Shown: positions 11,025 to 22,500 of the stretch, one piece after another
Layout: each line of letters opens with the position of its first letter
How positions within the stretch are numbered: the first letter of the stretch is position 1
Assembly: GCA_022702705.1 (NCBI GenBank)
Contig: CM040434.1
Span: 57,895,974 to 57,959,973 of the forward strand
DNA from: Papilionanthe hookeriana x Papilionanthe teres
Lineage: Eukaryota > Streptophyta > Magnoliopsida > Asparagales > Orchidaceae
Reading direction: 5' to 3'
Length of the DNA stretch: 64,000 bases
Notes under the pieces: model-generated
Database searches by the model: none
Told to the model about the DNA's origin: nothing
The model's input: only the letters and a program-made list of their open reading frames with translations
Made by a program: the position numbers and the translations under genes

Positions 11025-12539
11025 ATGTCGAACGGGCAGTTGGTTCTGAACTTTAAGAATGGCGTGAGTCTGACACTCAATGAAAAGAGGATGAAGGATG
11101 AGGCCTGAGATTGATTCTGATTTCACACCGGCCAGGCTATAGTATGAAGAAACTGATTGGACCCCGATTGACCGGGAAGAATTCCACAGCGAGACAGTAA
11201 TGAAATTGGGTAGCCCAAGTTAGCCGTCTACTAGTAAGAAAAGAAAAGCAAACGCTGCTCATGCAACGGGAGAGGACAAGAAAGTTAAGTCTGTGGTTGC
11301 TACGACGAGAGGGCGAGCTTGTCGGCCGCCATGCCCACAAAAATTCAAGAAGTAAGGAGAGCTACTCTCACTCCTACTCGGCAAAGAAACAAGAACCGTC
11401 ACATTTGCAAGATGCTGACCAAGCTGGCAGCAGATCAACAAGAAGAGACAGTTGCTACCATCAATGCAAGTACTTCGAAGAAATCGATTTGTCAGGAACC
11501 AGAAAAGAGAAAGTCAATTCCAAGAACAACAGAAAGGATGAAAGAAATTCTAAGAACAGCAGAAAGGATGAAAGAAACTCTAAAAAGAACAGATATAGAA
11601 TCATCGCGTCGACGCCAAATAGATGTACCAGTTCTGAAGAGTCTTGTTGCGAAAGCAACCCCGGAGGATGTCCCGGCAGAGACTATCCCCGAGGAGCCAA
11701 GACATGCGGGAGAAGGTGCTGGTGTCGAACCATACATCCCACAGTATGTCACAGGGCCTCGCCGATTGCAGATAATTCTGGAATACGAGTTAGAAAGGAT
11801 ACAGAATGTTGAGAAGAAAACTTTTGAATATTTTGAAAGGATTCGAGGCAGGAGGATCAACATCCTAGAAGGCCTCGAGCTGCATACAAATGTGTTTTCA
11901 AATTATGAACAGCAGCAAATTGTAGACTGCATCGTTAAACTTCAGAAAATAGGTCGAGCTGGCCGCCTAAGGGAAAAGACCTATTCAGAACCCCGAAGAT
12001 GGATGCCAGGAAAAGGAAGAGTTACGATCCAATGCGGGTTTTGCTACAACTTCGCGGTAGACAGAAAAGGAAATCCACCAAGGATACTCCGTCGCAGTGA
12101 GGTGGATTAGATGCCAAGAATTATCAAGAGAATGGTAAAGAGGATGGTGACATGGAGGGTATTGCCCGCGGACTGCATACCCAATAGCTGCATCATTAAT
12201 ATCTACAAGGAGGGCGACTGCATACCTCCACACATAGACCATCATGAATTCGTCAGACCTTTCTGCACAGTGTCTTTTATCAACCAGTGCAACATCATGT
12301 TCGGATCTGACTTCCAGATTGCAGGCCCCGGAGAATTCTGAGGGCCGGTGGACATACCACTACCGGTAGGTTCTGTCTTGGTGTTAAAAGGAAATGGAGC
12401 GGATGTAGAAAAACATTGCATTCCAAGAGTGCCTGTTGAACGGATCTCTGTCACTTTCAGGAGGATGGATGATAGAAAAATGCCTTTCCACTTTCAGCCA
12501 GATCCAGAGTTAGAGAGTCTCCGGCTCTACGAGCTATGA
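11025..12539 (+). pseudogene. AlkB-like (ALKBH9/10-type) RNA demethylase ORF carried by Tat element A
   Basis: The ORF starts ATG-TCG just after a splice acceptor, at the same place as the intact-start copy in B (MS.G.LVL.FK.GVSL.LNE). The first 270 or so codons are basic, low-complexity and unlike any family I know. From about 11866 the sequence becomes the plant ALKBH9/ALKBH10 Fe(II)/2-oxoglutarate oxygenase domain: NILEGLELHTNVF, GKGRVTIQCGFCYNF, ADCIPNSCIINIY, GDCIPPHID, VRPFCTVSF, LPVGSVLVLKGNGAD, KHCIP, RISVTFRRMD. Iron ligands are His 12231-12233, Asp 12237-12239 and His 12414-12416; the RxxxxxR pair is at 12441 and 12459. Host enzymes of this group remove N6-methyladenosine from RNA. 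Breaks are a frameshift near 11100, UAG at 12108-12110 and UGA at 12339-12341, so it is defective. No introns are present. Confidence 0.9.
11521..11590 (+). repeat. In-frame 30 bp duplication in the AlkB ORF N-terminal region
   Basis: Ten codons reading R-T-x-E-R-M-K-E-x-L occur twice in tandem, followed by a partial third. Element B lacks this duplication. Confidence 0.8.
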
Positions 12540-13409
12540 GTTACATGAGAGATAGCACACCTCCAATGCACATCCGCATGACACTTCCTGCCAAGGGTGG
12601 CTTGGAAGGTGATGTTATTATCCATGTAACTCACTATTCAGACATAGATCTTGACAGATGTTTTTGGAAGAAACTTGCAAGAATCTTACACAATCCATTT
12701 TGGATTTATATGGATTATATGAGATGTTGAATTTTCAAAGAAAATATCATTATTTTTTGGATCGAGCTATATGATGTATTTTCGACAATATTGGAAAGAA
12801 AATGACCATGTCATGTTTTGCCTTCACCTCTTTTTGTGCAAATTGACTGGGAAACGCCATTAAGTTAAATGAACTTCGAACAAAGAACAAAGGAAAAATA
12901 GAAAATAAATGAGAACTCTTTTAAAAAAAAAAATCTGAATGTCAAAATAAACTCTAAATTAACACGAACTCTAAATAAACAACAAAAATGAAATTGAATC
13001 ACCAAACAAACGAAACGAATCTAAATCTCGAATAGAATTCCGATCTGAATCCGTCGAGTTGAATCTTTTGACCGAAATCCATTTGAAACTCTTTTGAAAT
13101 CTCTTTTGAGTTGATTCTTCCCTACGGAAGACTCAAACCTTAATTCCAAACTTCTAAACCTTTTCGTCGTCCTGAAATCCTTTTCGACTCTCCGCGATCT
13201 CTTTCCTCTTTTGAGAAGGTCGATTGAGTCTACTGACACAGAACTACGAAATTTTCGATTTGGTTCTGATGGTATGGATTCATATCCTTCGCCATACAAT
13301 CAAAATTCGATCAACTCTCTTGGGATGTGAAATACTTTCATGTCTCATTCCAATCTTCCACTAAACTGAAATTTCCACAAAATCTTCAAAACCAAACCAA
13401 ATACAAATT
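12540..13409 (+). other. 3' untranslated region of element A, first part
   Basis: No supported gene. A 64-codon open frame overlaps the end of the AlkB ORF by a few bases, but it has no counterpart I can confirm. From about 12890 the sequence is A-rich and then GAATC/TCGAA-rich. Confidence 0.6.
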
Positions 13410-14020
13410 ATTGGGATTGGTACCTAAATTCCAATTTCCATCCTTTCGTGAGATTGATACCGAATTTCAATTCTCTCTTTCGAGACTGGTACCAAATTCT
13501 AGTTCTCTCCTTTCAAGGTCGGTACTAAATTTCGACTCTCTTCTGAGATTGATACTAAATTTCAATTCTCTCTTTCGAGACTGGTACCAAATTCCAGTTC
13601 TCTCCTTTTGAGGTTGGTACCAAATTCCGACTCTCTTTCCGAGATTGATACTAAATTTCAATTCTCTCTTTCGAGACTGGTACCAAATTCCAGTTCTCTC
13701 CTTTCGAGGTCGGTACCAAATTCGAACTCTCTTTCCGAGACTGGTACCAAATTCCAGTTCTCTCTTTTGAGACTGGTACCAAATTCCAGTTCTCTCCTTT
13801 CGAGGTCGGTACCAAATTCTGACTCTCCCGAGATTGATACTAAATTTCAATTCTCTCTTTCGAGGTCGGTACCAAATTCCGGTTCTCATTTCGAGATCAG
13901 TACCTAAATTCTAATTCTCATCCTTTTCAATAAATACTTAAACTCCGACTCTCACTTCGAGGCTGGTACCTAAATTCCAGTTCTCTTTGTAAATCTCGAG
14001 GTTGGAACCTAGGTTCCAAT
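13410..14020 (+). repeat. Tandem repeat of about 32-33 bp with GGTACC/GATACT cores (element A 3' region)
   Basis: Units of the form CTCTCTTTCGAGACTGGTAC followed by CAAATTCCAGTT recur roughly every 32-33 bp in two alternating variants (gactggtacc and gattgatact). An open frame on each strand crosses it only because the unit length is close to a multiple of three. Related but sparser units lie at 53535-53760 in element C. Tandem repeats in the 3' untranslated region are a known trait of Ogre-type elements. Confidence 0.88.
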
Positions 14021-14360
14021 TCTCATTTCAAATTCGTAATTTTCTTGAATCGATTTTAAATTAAACTTCAATCGAAATTGCAACTCGAAACAAATCGAAA
14101 TCCAAACTCAACATTAAAACTTGAAATAGAAAATGAAGCAAAATCTGAATCAAATTTCTCCAGATTTTGGATCTGGAATTCACCTCCTTTTCTTTTCCCC
14201 AGCGAGAGTTCTGGAATCTTCAGTCTTGGAGATTTACCTGTTACTCCCCAGCGGAAATTTTTCTGTGCTTCGTTCTAAGTGTGTCACTTAGACATCTGTG
14301 TTGGTTTTGTTGATCTTTTCGGTCAAACCTAATAAGCGCGGCATGCTTGGTTAGCACACC
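14021..14360 (+). other. 3' untranslated region of element A, last part
   Basis: Noncoding, ending in a block (TGTGTTGGTTTTGTTGATC..., then TTAGCACACCACACCTATTG) that is conserved before the LTR of element C at 54080-54160. Confidence 0.75.
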
Positions 14361-14381
14361 ACACCTATTGGGGGGTCCATT
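14361..14381 (+). promoter_or_regulatory. Polypurine tract region, element A
   Basis: ATTGGGGGGTCCATT lies directly before the LTR start TGTTGACC; C has ATTGGGAGTCCATT at the same place. This would prime plus-strand DNA synthesis and fixes the element as + strand. Confidence 0.7.
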
Positions 14382-17300
14382 TGTTGACCTCATTTTTTAT
14401 GAGGTCTTTTCTCTTCTCTCTCCATAGTACTTAGGATCTAGCCATAGGGCTTCTCCTTGACTATCTTAGAGGACTAGAAATGGGACCCAACACTTAGAAA
14501 TTCAAACACCTCTTAAACTCCCTTTAAAGCCCATATGTCTGATTAACAACCTCTAAGCCATTTGGAGCGTTAAAATCAAATGTGGAGGTTTAAAGGATGA
14601 GTTTCCTATAGGAGTCTTTGGCCTAAGGATTACCTCAGGTGGCACAGTGCAGTAAGGGTTGACTTGCACACACCACACTCTCACACACATTCCAAACCCT
14701 AAAACTACCTTTAACCAATTTGACTTCCCGACTCATGTGGGTAATTCATATGGATGGACCTCAACCACTAGGCCCCTGGCTAAGAGGGTTAGGAACAACA
14801 TAGTGAATATCTAAAATGAGTCCTCTCATGGATCTTGTGAGCTTAATATGGCTTCATAGCTCAACCAAAATGATTTCATTTCACTCACACTTGATCAATC
14901 TTCATTTTTCCAAAATTTCAATTTTTGACCCCTGGGGCCCTAAACCCACCAAGCCTGCCAAATGCCCTTGAAATAGCCCAAAATTTTCAAAATTGCCTAA
15001 ATTACCCACAATTCCTCAAAACCAATCCTAAACATTTTTCCCCCACTCAACTTGATCATCCATGACCAAATACACCAAAAATTCCAAAAAATACCCCCTC
15101 ATTACCCTCCAAATACCCAAAATACCCTTTTAACCCAAAAATTCCAAAAATTCAGAAAATTCCCAGAAAAATTCCAGAAAATCCAAAATATTCCCAATTT
15201 CATTTTGTTTAACTACACCATAGGCCAATTTTGTCAATTTAGCCCACTTTTATCAAAACCCCCAATTTGGCCTATTTTTAACCAAACCAACCCAATGTCC
15301 ATCCAAACCAACCCAATTGACCTCAATTTTGATCCAATTCAATTCTAAAATTCAATTCAATATCCCCAATATCAATTTAGACCAAACCCAAACCCAATTT
15401 CATCAACATATGGATCCAATTTCAATTTGAAGTTTAAAGCCCAATTTTGGCCCATGACATAAACTTAGCCCAAACCAACCAAACTTAACTCCAATTAACC
15501 CCAAATCTTTTCCTAAACCTTCCTAACATCCCCACAAACAAAACACTAACATGATTTGCCCCAAATTTGAAACCAAACTCCACCCAAACCTAACCCAAAC
15601 CAAAAATCCCCAATTTGGCCTAAATCCATCATGAGCCCAAATGAGCCCAAATCCCAAAATCAAAGCCCAACCAAAGTTGAAAACACTTTTTCACACTCCC
15701 ATAAACATTTTTCAACATTAATTTTACATCAAACCCAACATTGGTCCAACCTTAACCCAAGTTAGCCCAATTTGGCCCATTTTGACCCCATTACTAAAAA
15801 GCCCAAATTGATCCCATTTCAACTCCAAATGGCATCAAATCTCTTCTAAAGTTCTCATGAAACATCCCTAAACTAAACCCAACCTTTATTTTACACAACC
15901 CCTCACTAATTTTCATCCATCAATTTATTTCAAAACCTAAAAGCCCACTTCCTTAAACCATTTTAAAAGCCCATCCAAAATAATTTCAAAAAGCCCAAAA
16001 TTGGCTCCAAAGCCCACATGACAATTTCTTATCTTCATACCTTTAATTGATATCATCCCTAAGTTCTAAATCAATCATCAAATAAATCCAAATCAAGCCT
16101 CATGCCAATTTCCCTTAAACTCATCAAAAATCCCAAAACCCATTCCTATGAAAATAAGCCAACCTTTTCCCAAGCTATGAAGCGAAGCCAAATGAAGCCA
16201 TTTACAAGCCATATGAAGCCATGAGAGCTTTGACACCTCACCAAGCCATTAATGGCAAGAAGAGGGGGTTCTTTCTTAACCCTTCACTAAACCTTTTTAA
16301 CCCCATTTATGCTACACTCTAAACCAAGCTTAGCCACCTCACCATGGATAGAGACCTCACCACCTTCTCTTGGTCGACCTAACTGATTTCTTTCAGCCTA
16401 AAATCAGGCCTTGGTGGGTGCACCAAATCCAAATGCATGAGTTGACCAAAATGAGCCCAAAATATACTATCCCCCCATTCCACTTAAATCCACTCCTTTA
16501 CACATGGCCAAAGCCAATTGAGTTCACCAAACCCCAGCCCTGACCTTACTGGTCAAGATGGTGACCCATGCCTGGCCGGCCAGCCACCACAGCCGCCAGA
16601 AAACACCAGGCCGAGAGCCTTATTTGGCTTCAAAAAATTCAAACCCACTGGCTGAGTTGTCCCTACCCAAATGGACACCATGGCTGTTCTTTTCCTCCCC
16701 TGAGCAGCTAATCCCAGCCTCCAATTGCCCCTGGGAAGCCTTCTAGTCACCTCTATTTAAACACTACCACCTCGAGGCCAAAAAAGGTGATGGACCAAAC
16801 CTTACCAAAACTCTGCCAAAATCACTCCAGACCTTCTATAAACACAGAGCACTTGATCCCCACTGAAATCCAGCCCTAAAACCCCCTCTGTGAGCTTAAT
16901 TTCTCAGCTCATAATCCACCCAAAAAATAGGACACTTCACTACAGTGAGCCAATCACCAAATTGATTGACCCTACACCTTCACCAGACCAAGAGAAGAAG
17001 TTCCCCAGGCAAAAGCCCTTCTCCGGAGCCAGCCATTTCTTCTATCGGCCAAGCTTTGAAATCGGGCTTGGTGGAAGTACGAGTCCAGAAAATTCACTGG
17101 GGCTATAGGCTTCATCCCTGAGGCTCCTCCGGCTCCAACGAACGTGCCGAGCCCCTCGATTGAAGCTTCACTTCTCGAGCCGGGGTATGGAACTCCTCCT
17201 TCCCGAGAGCTTCCAGCGATTCTCCATTTCATTTGAGTTAATTTCAATGCATGTCAGCTGTATGGATTTGTAGCTCTTATTTAGACGAACACATAGGATC

Positions 17301-17544
17301 AAATTTCATGTAAATTGGTTAAGAAATGAGGGAGATACTAGGGTTTTAGTGTGGACGGCTCTCAGGACACACCAGTCGTAGACGATGACCAGGAACCGTC
17401 GGATCGCGCGTGTATCGAGTGGACGATCCGTATCGAGCCGGAGGAGGAGATGGAACGAGACCGCGAGACGTGTGGTTGTTGACTCAGGTGGCGGCGTCGA
17501 ATAGGAGCGCGCCGCGTGGGGCTTCGGAGCTGCCGAGGTTGACG

Positions 17545-17549
17545 CGGCG
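17545..17549. repeat. Target-site duplication, left copy (CGGCG)
   Basis: Repeated at 19507-19511. The unoccupied site is visible in the solo LTR near 5668-5676, read on the minus strand. Confidence 0.85.
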
Positions 17550-19506
17550 TGACACGCCTAAAATATGTACGATTTTTGCTATATCATTTTACTCATTTTT
17601 TATGATATTACACTTTTTTGTATGTTTTTTGGTTTTAGGTACAAGAAATGGTGATTGGAACAAAAGGAAGCAAAAACGGTGCAATTTGGAGCAAAAACGA
17701 GCAAGAAATGAAATTCTGCCCCGACACCTTTCGATAAGTCTTTTGATGCCTAATCTCTTTTACACTTCTTGCATATTTTTGAATGAGATTACTCTTTAAA
17801 GAAATATTATTTTTTTGCTTATTTTGTAGGGCTATCTGTTACGAACGCAACGCAACTGAAATGGGGCGAAACGAAGCTAAACGGAGCGAAACGGTGGAGC
17901 TGCGCAGAGTTATCTCGCCGACGGCGGTCTCGATCTCGCCGAAGGCGAGATTTTCCCGAGACAGCCGGAAAATGGCCAAATGGCCACCGACAACGGCCTC
18001 GAACCCGCCGACAGCGTCCCGAAAGACCATAAACCGACTTTTGGCAGTTTTGGGCTGATATTCGACGTATTTGGATGCTTTTTCGAAGGGGTGCTTAAGG
18101 ATACTCTTGGAAATTCATCCACACTCTTTAAAAATGGCAAATTTATGTTAGAAAAAGGAGAGAAACAATAGAGAAAAGGAGAGAAAAACTTAGAGGAATG
18201 TTTAGGATTCTTAGATTAAGAGTAGAAATGTAGATTTCTACCCTTTTGGAGAAATTGGAGAGGAGATTTTGAGAGAATTTGTAAGGGATTTTTGCTAGCA
18301 TTGCATGGATCGCCGGGAGACTTTATGGGAGAGATCTTCGTCTTTCTTTCAAAGGGAAAAAGCTAAGTATTGTTCTTCATTATCTTTTGATTTTGTAAAC
18401 ATTTGCGTAGTGGATTTGCTTTGGTTAAATGAAGTTTCCTTTGTGTTTTCTTCATGCTTTGTGACGTATCTCTCTTGCTCATTCTTCTTCTTTAAAAATA
18501 GTGGCATAAGAAGATTATGTCATTGTTTTTCTTTTACTTTTCTTTTGCAACGAGTAGAAATCATGTTTAGGATTTTGTGATGCATGGTAGAAGTAAATTT
18601 AATTACAAATGTGATGGTTTTTACTTGCACTTCATTTACATTGCAATAAGGGCCCATTGTAGTGTTAAAATTTGTTGTAATTGTATTGACCCGAAAGGGC
18701 GGTGTAATTCTCAACAAAGTGGAACCACATTCAAATTCCACGGATGGTGAAGTTCATGGAAGTTGAATGAAAATAAATAGGGAAATATAATTATTGGGCG
18801 TAGAATTGGAGATTTTAGAGTGACGGGCTAAAATCCTCAATTCGGTCCTATGTTTGGGTGTTGAAGTGTAAATTGTTAGCCCTCAGGCGAGGGAAACGTG
18901 GGAGCTCCGAAGTGAGAGCCGGTATGCTCTCAGACTAGCCGCAGATTCAGTAACCAAGCATAGGATTAGTCAATGTTCTTTATGCCTGGACCAAAAGGTA
19001 AAGAATAGGATTGCTCCTATTTGGCACATACACTATTAAATGCATCTCATTCCTATACATTATCTATTTCATTACATAAGAATAGTATTTTTTAGTATCT
19101 CAAAATTCTCCAAACCAACTCATCCAAAAAGGGTTATCTTTAGAATTATTATTTGCACTTATTTGTAGTTACTATCTTTACATTTAACACTTGCATTTAG
19201 GAATAGTTGCTAGATAAAACACAATTTTAATCGACATTCCAAACTAAGGACTATTAGTAGTAGACTAGAATTTGATTAAAGACTTCTTACTTCACTTCCT
19301 CGTGGGATCGATACTTGGGTTTTTTAAAGAAAACTCTATATTACTTGAAGCGATACGTATACTTGCGTAGTACCTCTACTTGTGTAAAATATTTTCTAAT
19401 TTTTATATCATTTAAGATTTTGCACACTAGCCGCTATTTATAAATCGGGTCAAGTTTTTGGCCATCTTTTGGAAGTTAATTTACTGCGTAATTGCGGGTC
19501 GGGCCA
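17550..19506 (+). mobile_element. Athila-type solo LTR (H) nested in the element A 3' LTR
   Basis: Starts TGACACGCC and ends GGGCCA between CGGCG duplications. It shares the Athila LTR landmarks with D, F and G: a GATATTACACTTT motif near the start, GTGACGGGCTAAAATCC, GTAAAGAATAGGATTGCTCC, CGTGGGATCGATACTTGGG and TACTTGCGTAG. A PBS-like CAAGTTTTTGGCCATC occurs at 19451-19466, that is, 54 bp before the end set by the target duplication. Open frames in it, such as 17783-18058, are not recognisable proteins. Confidence 0.8.
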
Positions 19507-19511
19507 CGGCG
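19507..19511. repeat. Target-site duplication, right copy (CGGCG)
   Basis: Partner of 17545-17549; the host LTR resumes with CTGACTGGG. Confidence 0.85.
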
Positions 19512-22500
19512 CTGACTGGGTTAAGTAAATAAATAGGGTATTTTCTATTTATTTAAATACCAGAAACTTCAAAAATCCATATCTTTGTGTAGAAAAATCA
19601 CTAAAATAAAATAAAAATATCCACTTTCTCAGTGAACAGAGGAGAACAATGTGGAAAAAGAATTAAGTTATTTTGATTAGTATTTTATTTTTAATTAATT
19701 ATTTGCTGATTTCATTATTTTAATTCTCCATGCATTTATACAATTCACCATGGCATGAGACCATAGGGCTTTTGTAGCCTCTATTCTTGGGAACATTCCC
19801 TGAATTTTCCAAGGCTAGAGGCCATCTCTGTGGTAATATATTGATTTTCCAAATTTATGTGTCTGTTTTGCCATTTTAATTCCAGTAATTAGCATGTTGC
19901 TTAGAAAATTCTAAGAAAATTTAGGGAGGTATCTTATGACCAGAGGACCCTAGGAAATTTTGTTTTGGTTTAATCCCTTAAGAATAACCCTAATTGGTCT
20001 AAATACCCAAAATTGAATTTTAATTAATTAGGACTAATCACACATCAAAATTATTTGAAAAAAACTCTCCACTATCATTTAAGATGTAGAGAATCTCACA
20101 TAAAAATTTGAAATCAATTGATAATGATTAGCCCTACTAAATGAATTATTTAAATGTTATGATCATTATTAAATTTTAAAAATTTATAAAACCTAAAATA
20201 TATTTTAAAAATTCACCAAATTAGTTTTGGGACTTCTCTGATACTAGAGGAGTCTAAGAAAATTAAAATTTGAATTTTTCAAAAATTTTCATTTTTCACC
20301 AAATTTTTAATATTTTAATAATTAAAAAATAATAAAAATCACAAAAATATTAAAAATCATAAAAATGTCACATTTTGCCTCCTAATCACTTAGAAACAAA
20401 CTAAATATTTTTCTCAAGTCTCTAGGTTAAGATATTGGATTTTAAACGCTTAAGGCAATTTTTAATATTAAAAAATGGTTTTTCCAACCTTTTCACCAAA
20501 TTAATTCTAATAAATCAAAGAAAAATTAAAAAAATATAAAATTTGCTTTCCTGGACTCCTTGAGGTTAGAGAGATTTAAGAGAAATATAAAATTTATTTT
20601 TCAACTTTAATTTTATTTTATAATTAATTAACACTCCAAAACTCAAAATAATTATAATAAATAAAATATAATTAAAAAAATCACCAAAATTGGTCCAAAT
20701 GGTCCTCTAGTCAGTAGGAACATCTCATAATTTTCTTAAGAACAGCAACCTTACCTTGGTTATGTTGTTGAATTTTTATTGCAAACCCATATTTTTCATA
20801 AAAATAAATATATAAATTAAATTAAATTCAGAAAAATCACATTTTCTCCTCTAATGTCTTAATTGACATGTGAGTGATGTGACATAAAAATTTTAAGTTC
20901 ATTTGAGCTTAATTTGATGAGTTATGAATTGAATATGCTTAAAAGGACAAAATGGTAATTAAAGAATTTTAAGCCTAATTAATATTTAGGTTTAATCAAG
21001 GGGGGAGGGGGGGTAAAATATCTGATTGTAAAATTTTTATTAGATGATTGAAACCTAGGGAATTAAGGGGTAGAAACCCATTAATCATCTTGAAAATATT
21101 TAAAGTAAATTTTAATTAATTAAACAATTTGAATTTTGGAAGAATAAATTAAAATTTGGATTATTAAGATTAGGGGTATAATTTAAGAAGATATGAATTC
21201 TTTAATTTAAAATCCCTAAATGAATCACTTTAATAATATTCAACTCTTAATCAAACTCAAAAATGATAATTAAAATTAATAATTGAATAATTAAAAGGAA
21301 AATAAACCTTAATTAAATTAAAAACTTAAAACATTAAGTGATTTGATGATCAAATTGAAATAAATTTAAAACATTAAAATTAATTTGAAATTACTTAAAA
21401 AAAAAATTTGAAACATTAAAGAAAACCAACCTTAAGACAATTCATAATTAAAAACATAAAAAATCAAACCAATTAAAATTGACCTAAAGTGTTACAATTA
21501 AGTCAAATTAAATTTAAATCATTAAAAGTTTAGTTAACTTGAATAATCTAAACACCTCTTTCAATTCAAACAATTTAAAACACTTAATAGAAAATCAACT
21601 TGAATTCTGAAACTAAATTAAATCATCCTAAATCATCAATTCAAATTTAAATCAAAGCGGTTAAATTCTTTAACAAACTAATTTGCCTCCTAAAGGCTTT
21701 CATTATCATAACTCTTAAATGAAGCATTAAGTGAAATATCACTTTACTCTTCGGACAATCAAATGTTCAAGTTCACTGAGCAAGAAGCAGAACTCAACTA
21801 AACTCTGGATTAGTAATTCACTAGTACAATAAAATTCATTTGGGCTCAAAATAATCTCATAAGTATTGAAAAGATGTTTAGGACTCGTCCTAAGCACTTT
21901 CTCAATACGATGAGATGTTTTAGAAGAACAATTGAACTTAATTGTTCTTTGATGAAGAAAATCATCCTTAACAAAATATAAGAACCTAGACGTCATAGGA
22001 GTTAACTAGCTATAGGATTAAGACTTTGGTAGACAACCAAAACCTTCTCTTAGCTTTACCTAAGTGTTTCTTGCAAATATATAAATGCTCTAACATGTGT
22101 TTTAAGTGTAGTTTGGAATGACGGGAAGACCCTCCAGGTACGCTTTTATTTTATTGCAATTTACTTACCTGTACTGCACTTTATTTTTCCTGCATGTTAA
22201 ATAAGATTGACACCCTGCATGAAAACTAAAACCTTTAGGGTAGCCACAAAACTGAAACCCAAAACTAAATTAAAAGTCACAACAAGATAAAATTCACCTC
22301 CACAACATTCAAAATATAAAACAACTCAAAATTTAATTACAAACAGAACACAAACTACAACTACAACTAAATTAAAATGTCTCGTTGGATGATCGGGAAT
22401 ACCTCGGATGATGTAACCTACGTGTTGCTAAGGGGATTTCCCACAGTCTAATTGAAAGTGTGGAACTCATTCAGTTGCGTTTAGTAAATTCATCTGGACT

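Noticed and set aside
12339..12341. UGA read as selenocysteine
   Set aside because: Land plants lack the selenocysteine insertion machinery, and a Ser or Arg codon is the likely original; readthrough or deamination are better explanations.
11025..12539. The AlkB ORF as an ordinary host gene or processed pseudogene that landed in the element by chance
   Set aside because: It sits at the same position, with the same spacer and splice acceptor, in two separate Tat copies, so it travels with the element.
12536..12730. 64-codon ORF after the AlkB stop
   Set aside because: Overlaps the end of the AlkB ORF, has no recognised domain, and B is truncated before this point so conservation cannot be tested.
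13327..13907. Open frames on both strands with repeating protein sequence
   Set aside because: They are translations of the 32-33 bp tandem repeat, whose length keeps frames open; there is no codon-level sign of a gene.
16553..18171. Open frames in the A 3' LTR and nested LTR H
   Set aside because: They cross the boundary of noncoding LTR repeats and overlap on both strands; GC content alone explains their length.
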